Source: Bathymodiolus brooksi
Taxonomy: Eukaryota; Mollusca; Bivalvia; Mytilida; Modiolidae
Assembly (NCBI GenBank): GCA_963680875.1
Contig: OY804579.1
Coordinates: 26,397,804-26,461,803 of the forward strand
Direction: 5' to 3'
DNA length: 64,000 nucleotides
Below are positions 59,076 through 64,000 of this stretch, piece by piece. Below the pieces are notes generated by a model, which did not search any database, was not told the DNA's origin, and saw only the letters and a program-made list of their open reading frames with translations. The translations under genes and the position numbers were made by a program. Within the stretch, counting starts at the first letter, position 1. The number at the start of each line of letters is the position of its first letter.

Positions 59076-60678
59076 GTCACACTCCTGACACATTTTTCTA
59101 AAAGATAAATACACCAAATATCAAGCTAAATGCAATCATTGTTGGTCACAATAACTTTTTTAAGTAGTAGTACATAATCTATTTTGACTGAAAAAAGGTT
59201 TCCCTTGAATATATTTCATTTTTGCATTGTTATGATGTTATTTCAATCATATTTTATCATATTCTAAGTAATACTATCATAATTATAAAAAATGACAACT
59301 CAATTTTCAACCATTTATACATCTTTTCAAGAGTATAGTGCTTATTGAGAATTAAATAATTCCCCGAGACAATTACAAGCAGTTTTATGGAGGCTATATA
59401 AAATAATCTATTTCTTAAATAAAATTGTCACACTCCTGACTCCCTCTCGAAAATAAACCTGTCGAGCTGAAAATAATATAACCAACTTATTCTTTCCAAA
59501 CTAAAAGTTATATTTCTTACAGTTAACAGTAAATATTAAAAGAAGATTCAAAATTATGTTTTGGCTTTTTCTAATGATTTATCATTAGTGTGCTAATTAT
59601 TTGCCCTTTAGGAATTTATGTCATCAAAAATGGTTAAAATGGATTTGAAATTTATTAAAACTAGTAATAGATCATCTTTTCTTAGTATAAAATTACTTTG
59701 TAGTGGTTTTCAAATTAGTTTCCCCATGTTTCTCAATAATTTACTCTACAAAAAAACTTCCTACTGCAATTGCAATCGACATTTAATGTTTTTATGTCGG
59801 GAGTGTGACATATTACTGTTGAATGAAAAATTATTGATAAATTTTCAAAAATGCTATATCAAAAGAATGAAAATGTTTTATGAAAGGCAAGATATATTAA
59901 AGTAAGTATTCTGTTTATCTAAAGCAACATACATCAATTTTTCATTTAGAAAAAAAATCCATATTTTGACATGTTTTAAGAAAATATAACCCTTTATCAT
60001 CACTTATTATGAGAAAGGTGTCTTGCAATATACAAAAATACTATAATTATTACTTATTGTTTATATGTAATTAAATTGAAAACATTGTGGAAGTTTGTAG
60101 AAGCATGGTTTATTTAATTTTTTATTTAAAAGATATGCCTATTAAAAGTGTCACACTCCTGACATTAGTTATTTTGATTTCCTAGCTATGATATGTCATA
60201 TATCAGAGCTATTTCCAACTTTTTTCTTTGATTTGGGTCTGGAGCTTTTGGAAAATAAAGAAAATTGTGAACTATTAAAGCATACAACATAGTACTATAC
60301 AACTATGATACAATGTCACACTCCTGACCATCCAGTCTAATACTACTAAATTATTATAACTAATGTTTTTTTAAAACATATTTTGACTTTTCTGAACTAA
60401 TTACTAAATTAGTCTCAACAATGAAAAACTATTAAGGTTTAATTTGACATTTGTACAATTTTCCAAGTTAAATTTATTCATGTACACTAATTTAAAAAAT
60501 AGAATAATTTTTTGTCGCAAAATCATAGGGTCACAAAACATCTAGATATTTGAAGTAAAATGGTACCAAATTATAGAATACCATCTTTCTTTAATATATT
60601 TTTTATTTTATTTTTTTTATCATCAAGGTAAGTTAAGGCAATTTAAAATTTGTCACGCTAAAACGTCACACTCCTGAC
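59076..60678. repeat. Six dispersed copies of GTCACACTCCTGAC
   Basis: Exact copies lie at 59076-59089, 59427-59440, 60150-60163, 60315-60328 and 60665-60678. An inverted copy with one change (GTCGGGAGTGTGAC) is at 59796-59809. Steps are 351, 369, 354, 165 and 350 bp. The sequence between copies is AT-rich and not visibly repeated. No long ORF with motifs exists in the interval. Confidence 0.85.
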
Positions 60679-60859
60679 AAATTTGACCAGTTTTTAGAGG
60701 ATAACTTTTTAACCGGAAGAGCAATCTCCATGACACTTTGCATGAAGATAACTGTTACCATTGTGCTTGTTTTAAGATATTTAACTTTCTTTCATATCAT
60801 TTAATATTCAAATTATTCTCTGAAAATGAAAAGTCTTCATTTTTTTGAAAATCACCCAG

Positions 60860-60946
60860 ATGCTAAAGAGATCGGCAGAAGAAATTTATGATGCCAGTGC
60901 GGCGGTATTAACAAAAGGACTATTAAATTTCAAACCAGCTGGATGA
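60860..60946 (+). CDS. Possible terminal exon of an unknown gene
   Basis: Directly after an ATCACCCAG acceptor-like site, 28 codons read MLKRSAEEIYDASAAVLTKG, then LLNFKPAG and TGA. The composition looks protein-like against a very AT-rich background, and AATAAA follows at 61118-61123. The acceptor lies in the inverted repeat shared with 55694-55721. I do not recognise the protein, and no upstream exon is identified. Confidence 0.28.
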   Translation: MLKRSAEEIYDASAAVLTKGLLNFKPAG

Positions 60947-61931
60947 AGGATCATCCCTTGTTATTTCATGATGAGGAAACAGACAGATAGATTGAATTTT
61001 TACGTAAGTGTCAAACGTGTTCGTGGACATACGATTATTCATCCTGAATGCGGTAAAACTAGAAACCTGGAAATTGTCTTCAATGCCTACATTGTTTCTA
61101 TTAAACTTCATTAAAATAATAAAGTTGTTTTGATTATAAGAGCTTTGTCGTTCTCTAGTAGTAGTTGTGACCTTTGTTTTTGTGCATACAAATCAGCAGA
61201 ACATGTGAAGTAGGTCACAGAATTTCGTGGAAATAGTTTGTTCTAAAAATAACTTTAAAAGGTAAGTAGCAGTATGGAAGCCCAATGGTGACCACAAAAT
61301 TATGATTTACTATTTAAAGGGATATTGTCTACCAGCTGCGTAATTTTTTCATACCCAAAATTATTGTCGATTTCCGTACTGACCTTCATAAAATGAAGAT
61401 TAAACACCGAATTATTGATGAATACGCTCCGAAACGTTGTTTTTTCGACTAAAAAAGCTGACCATCGTTACCGGAAGCTAATTAATTATGCACTGACCTG
61501 GGCGAGGCCAACTCTATTTATTTATCTATTTTTATGTCAGTAGCCCGGATGCTGCAGCATGGATATTGAGGTAAGTTTCTATAAAAGTTGAGGAAAAAAG
61601 CTATTTGCGAACCGATTGTATCTAAAAGACGTAGAATAAATAATTTCTGTATCAGGAATAGATTTTCTTTGATGAAAACTACATGCCTTAACAGATTCAG
61701 CCGATATTTCCACGATAACCATTGAAAACATGCCAGGAGGCACCCTATGGGGACAAGCTCAACTACGTATTTTCGATCGGAAATTTTTGCCGGCGTTAAA
61801 AATAACTAAATTAGTTTTTTTCTTCTTATAAGTTATGAAGTTGTTCCCCGAGATTTTGATACACGTGTTAAAATAATTTATTTTAGCCAGTTTACCGACA
61901 ATATGAAAACAGAGACATACATGTAGAACAC
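60947..61931. other. AT-rich DNA with a possible polyadenylation signal
   Basis: AATAAA at 61118-61123. Otherwise no ORF or repeat recognised. Confidence 0.5.
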
Positions 61932-61939
61932 AGTGAAAT

Positions 61940-62968
61940 CACAGGGGCTAGGTGCATCCGAAAAAAAAAAAAAAATAAAAAAAAATACTATATAATACTA
62001 CAAGGGGGCGAACTCACTTGCTTCCATTTTTTTAAGTCGTCGTGTTAAATTGATCGTAACTTCGGAACGCCTTAATATTTTCAAAAAATGTTTCCACCAG
62101 TCGAAAGTCAAGTAATTTTCCTTTCCAAAGAGACCCCAATTGTTAGTGTAGGCCTCCGAACTGCTGAGGTATCATACACGAACCAAAACAAAACGGCGTG
62201 AAAATCCGAAGTCGTACAAACGTTGGGTTGACCACTTCCCATCTGTGTACAGACTTTCCCATGCGTAAACGAGTCATTTTGACTAGCTAAATACTTTCAT
62301 CCATTCAAATTATCTCTGTTTCAGCCAATCAAAAAGCCCGTTAGAACTCTCTCTCAATTTTCACGTCTATGGCGTTTGTCAAGGATGCAAATGGGATTTC
62401 TTTCAAAAACAGACTTAAAGGACATATAAATTGACGTAAGGTAAGAAATTTTATGTTTCAGCCAATCAAAAAGCCCGTTAGAACTCTCTCTCAATTTTCA
62501 CGTCTATGGCGTTTGTCAAGGATGCAAATGGGATTTCTTTCAAAAACAGACTTAAAGGACATATAAATTGACGTAAGGTAAGAAATTTTATCATAATTTG
62601 AATGGATGAAAGTATTTAGCTAGTCAAAATGACTCGTTTACGCATGGGAAAGTCTGTACACAGATGGGAAGTGGTCAACCCAACGTTTGTACGACTTCGG
62701 ATTTTCACGCCGTTTTGTTTTGGTTCGTGTATGATACCTCAGCAGTTCGGAGGCCTACACTAACAATTGGGGTCTCTTTGGAAAGGAAAATTACTTGACT
62801 TTCGACTGGTGGAAACATTTTTTGAAAATATTAAGGCGTTCCGAAGTTACGATCAATTTAACACGACGACTTAAAAAAATGGAAGCAAGTGGGGAGTTCG
62901 CCCCCTTGTAGTATTATATAGTATTTTTTTTTATTTTTTTTTTTTTTCGGACGCACCTAGCCCCTGTG
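61940..62968. mobile_element. Foldback hAT-like element with 375-bp arms
   Basis: The arms 61940-62313 and 62593-62968 are almost perfect inverse copies (A-run length, one substitution and a few inserted bases near the ACTTGCTTCC segment). The ends CACAGGGGCTAGGTGC are flanked by the 8-bp duplication AGTGAAAT (61932-61939, 62969-62976), the hAT signature. The centre is two identical-looking 137-bp direct repeats. There is no transposase. Confidence 0.93.
62318..62591 (+). repeat. Two 137-bp direct repeats at the foldback centre
   Basis: Copies at 62318-62454 and 62455-62591, each starting GTTTCAGCCAATCAAAAAGC and ending GACGTAAGGTAAGAAATTTT. Each is bounded by acceptor-like TTTCAG and donor-like GTAAG sequences with two open frames of over 30 codons between, so an exon-like origin is possible. 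Confidence 0.9.
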
Positions 62969-62976
62969 AGTGAAAT

Positions 62977-63229
62977 ACATGTCTGATGAAAACGAATGAC
63001 GTAGCCAGTGTTGTTTTATTTGTTAATTGACTGGAATGTTTCAGAGAAATTTGGGCTGGATTAGAAACAAAAGAGACCTTACTTCTAGTTCCACAAGACA
63101 GTTGCTGCAAAATAATATGGGACTGACCATTTACCTTGAAGGGGACTATGTCACGTAGAAATGTTTTTTTTCAGACTGCACAGAAATCATATTTTCTTAT
63201 TTTCCGGCGAAGTGCCAATCTAATTAAAA
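62977..63229. other. Unassigned DNA
   Basis: Nothing recognised. Confidence 0.5.
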
Positions 63230-63590
63230 CAAGGTGAACTGTGATATAATGCTCACTTATGATACCCCTGCCACTTCCCATGATATGGGGTACCTATATG
63301 AAGCTTGTGACCAAATACCAGATTTCTGCCATCAATAGTTGTTGAGAAAAATGTGCATATATGTTCAATGTGGATAAAAACCAACTAAGTCGGCAAACAG
63401 GAAGTAGGAATCTGATGGTTCCAAAAACGCTTCCCACGATATGGCATACCTATGTGAAGCTTGTGACCAAATATCAGATTTCTGCCATCAATAGTTGCTG
63501 AGAAAAATGTGACGAAAAATATTTTGGAAGGACGAACGGACAGAGGTGAAACAGTATACCCCCCTCCCCCTTCGGGGAGCGGGGGTATAA
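63230..63590. repeat. Two ~154-bp repeats ending in a C/G hairpin
   Basis: GAAGCTTGTGACCAAATA then CAGATTTCTGCCATCAATAG occurs twice at about 154 bp spacing (63301 and 63455). The block ends in a stem-loop of TATACCCCC and GGGGGTATA (63555-63588), preceded by GGACGAACGGACAGAGG. The style matches the hairpin-ended element at 53246, which also has a C/G stem beside a CTGTCCGTC-type sequence. Confidence 0.7.
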
Positions 63591-64000
63591 TTAGATCTAA
63601 AATAGGGAGCAAGTGCGTAGATCTAATTTTAATTGGATTGGCGAAGTGCTGGAATAATTTTTTTTCTTCAAAATTTTGTATACGATTATACTGTGAAAAT
63701 GGCAAGTATATGATTATACTGTGAAAATGTCAAGTCGGAATATATTTTTTTCTCCTGTCCAGCCAAATTTTTTTCTTCAAGATTCAGAATCAAAATAATT
63801 TTTAGGAAAAAAACCATAAAATTAAAATTGAATAGCTTGAGGGGTAAATTGATAAAAAAAAAATTTGCAAGACCAAAATGGTTCTCCCATATACCAACAA
63901 AAAAACGAAATAAAACTGTGGTCATAAGAAAGTCCCACGAGAAAATCTTTCCTTCCAAAATAAAGACTTTTTTTTATTTCTCTAAACTGAATTTGTGCAA
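63591..64000. other. AT-rich DNA with a short direct repeat
   Basis: GATTATACTGTGAAAATG occurs at 63684 and 63712. Otherwise nothing recognised; ORFs are A/T-rich and without motifs. Confidence 0.5.

Overview
The window is AT-rich eukaryotic DNA, most likely from a bivalve or related mollusc. That inference rests on the mobile elements: Tc1, Ty3/gypsy and CR1-like remnants, a tRNA-derived SINE whose 3' part matches one common in mollusc genomes as I recall it, several hAT-like non-autonomous elements, and hairpin-ended repeats. No complete host gene is visible. Two short stretches (46812-46991 and 60860-60946) could be terminal exons of host genes, but I do not recognise either product. Almost everything else is mobile-element or tandem-repeat DNA, and nearly all apparent ORFs are repeat artefacts.

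Layout. Bases 1-545 are single-copy with a CA microsatellite. Bases 545-20075 form one continuous minisatellite of about 56 bp units; many units carry the E-box CACGTG, and the array contains large higher-order duplications. Bases 20076-21400 are featureless. A decayed Tc1 transposon with terminal inverted repeats lies at 21401-22866. A SINE fragment (23715-23935) and a region with dispersed copies of a 15-base motif (24.37-24.77 kb) follow. A 42-bp minisatellite at 24.9-26.03 kb carries a tRNA A-box-like sequence in each unit and flips orientation near 25018.

Bases 26033-40636 are a nested set of insertions. A minus-strand Ty3/gypsy element (LTR, primer-binding site, gag, protease, RT, RNase H, start of integrase) has been split twice. 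A CR1-like LINE (36872-40170) sits in gag and itself contains a solo LTR of another element (37496-38512, TSD ATTC). An 8.29 kb element (28083-36369) sits between gag and protease, with 420-500 bp terminal inverted repeats, AG...CT ends and a 6-bp TSD (ACTGTC). Those features resemble a Polinton/Maverick-type end, but no Polinton gene is present. The interior holds pieces of an unrecognised spliced gene and two oppositely oriented arrays of a 42-bp minisatellite. The unit of this minisatellite matches the 3' end of one exon plus its GTAAGT splice donor, so the array looks like an expansion of an exon-intron junction.

Bases 40637-64000 are AT-rich DNA packed with non-autonomous elements: an ACGT-rich element (40913-41492), an interrupted SINE with a small palindromic MITE (43174-43735), an hAT-like element with a transposase remnant (45260-46516), a 122-bp dimeric satellite (48.05-48.56 kb), an hAT-like element enclosing one of two copies of a 5-bp-TSD MITE (50038-52529), another hAT-like element with a 172-bp tandem core (52932-55009), an element with 8-bp TSD (55934-57038), an inverted-repeat element (57114-58839), a stretch with six copies of a 14-base motif at mostly about 350 bp spacing (59.08-60.68 kb), and a young-looking foldback element with 375-bp arms and 8-bp TSD (61940-62968).

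No gene network can be described. The strongest biological story is the layered insertion history, where removing each insert with one TSD copy restores the reading frame or target of its host element, together with the splice-donor-derived minisatellite.
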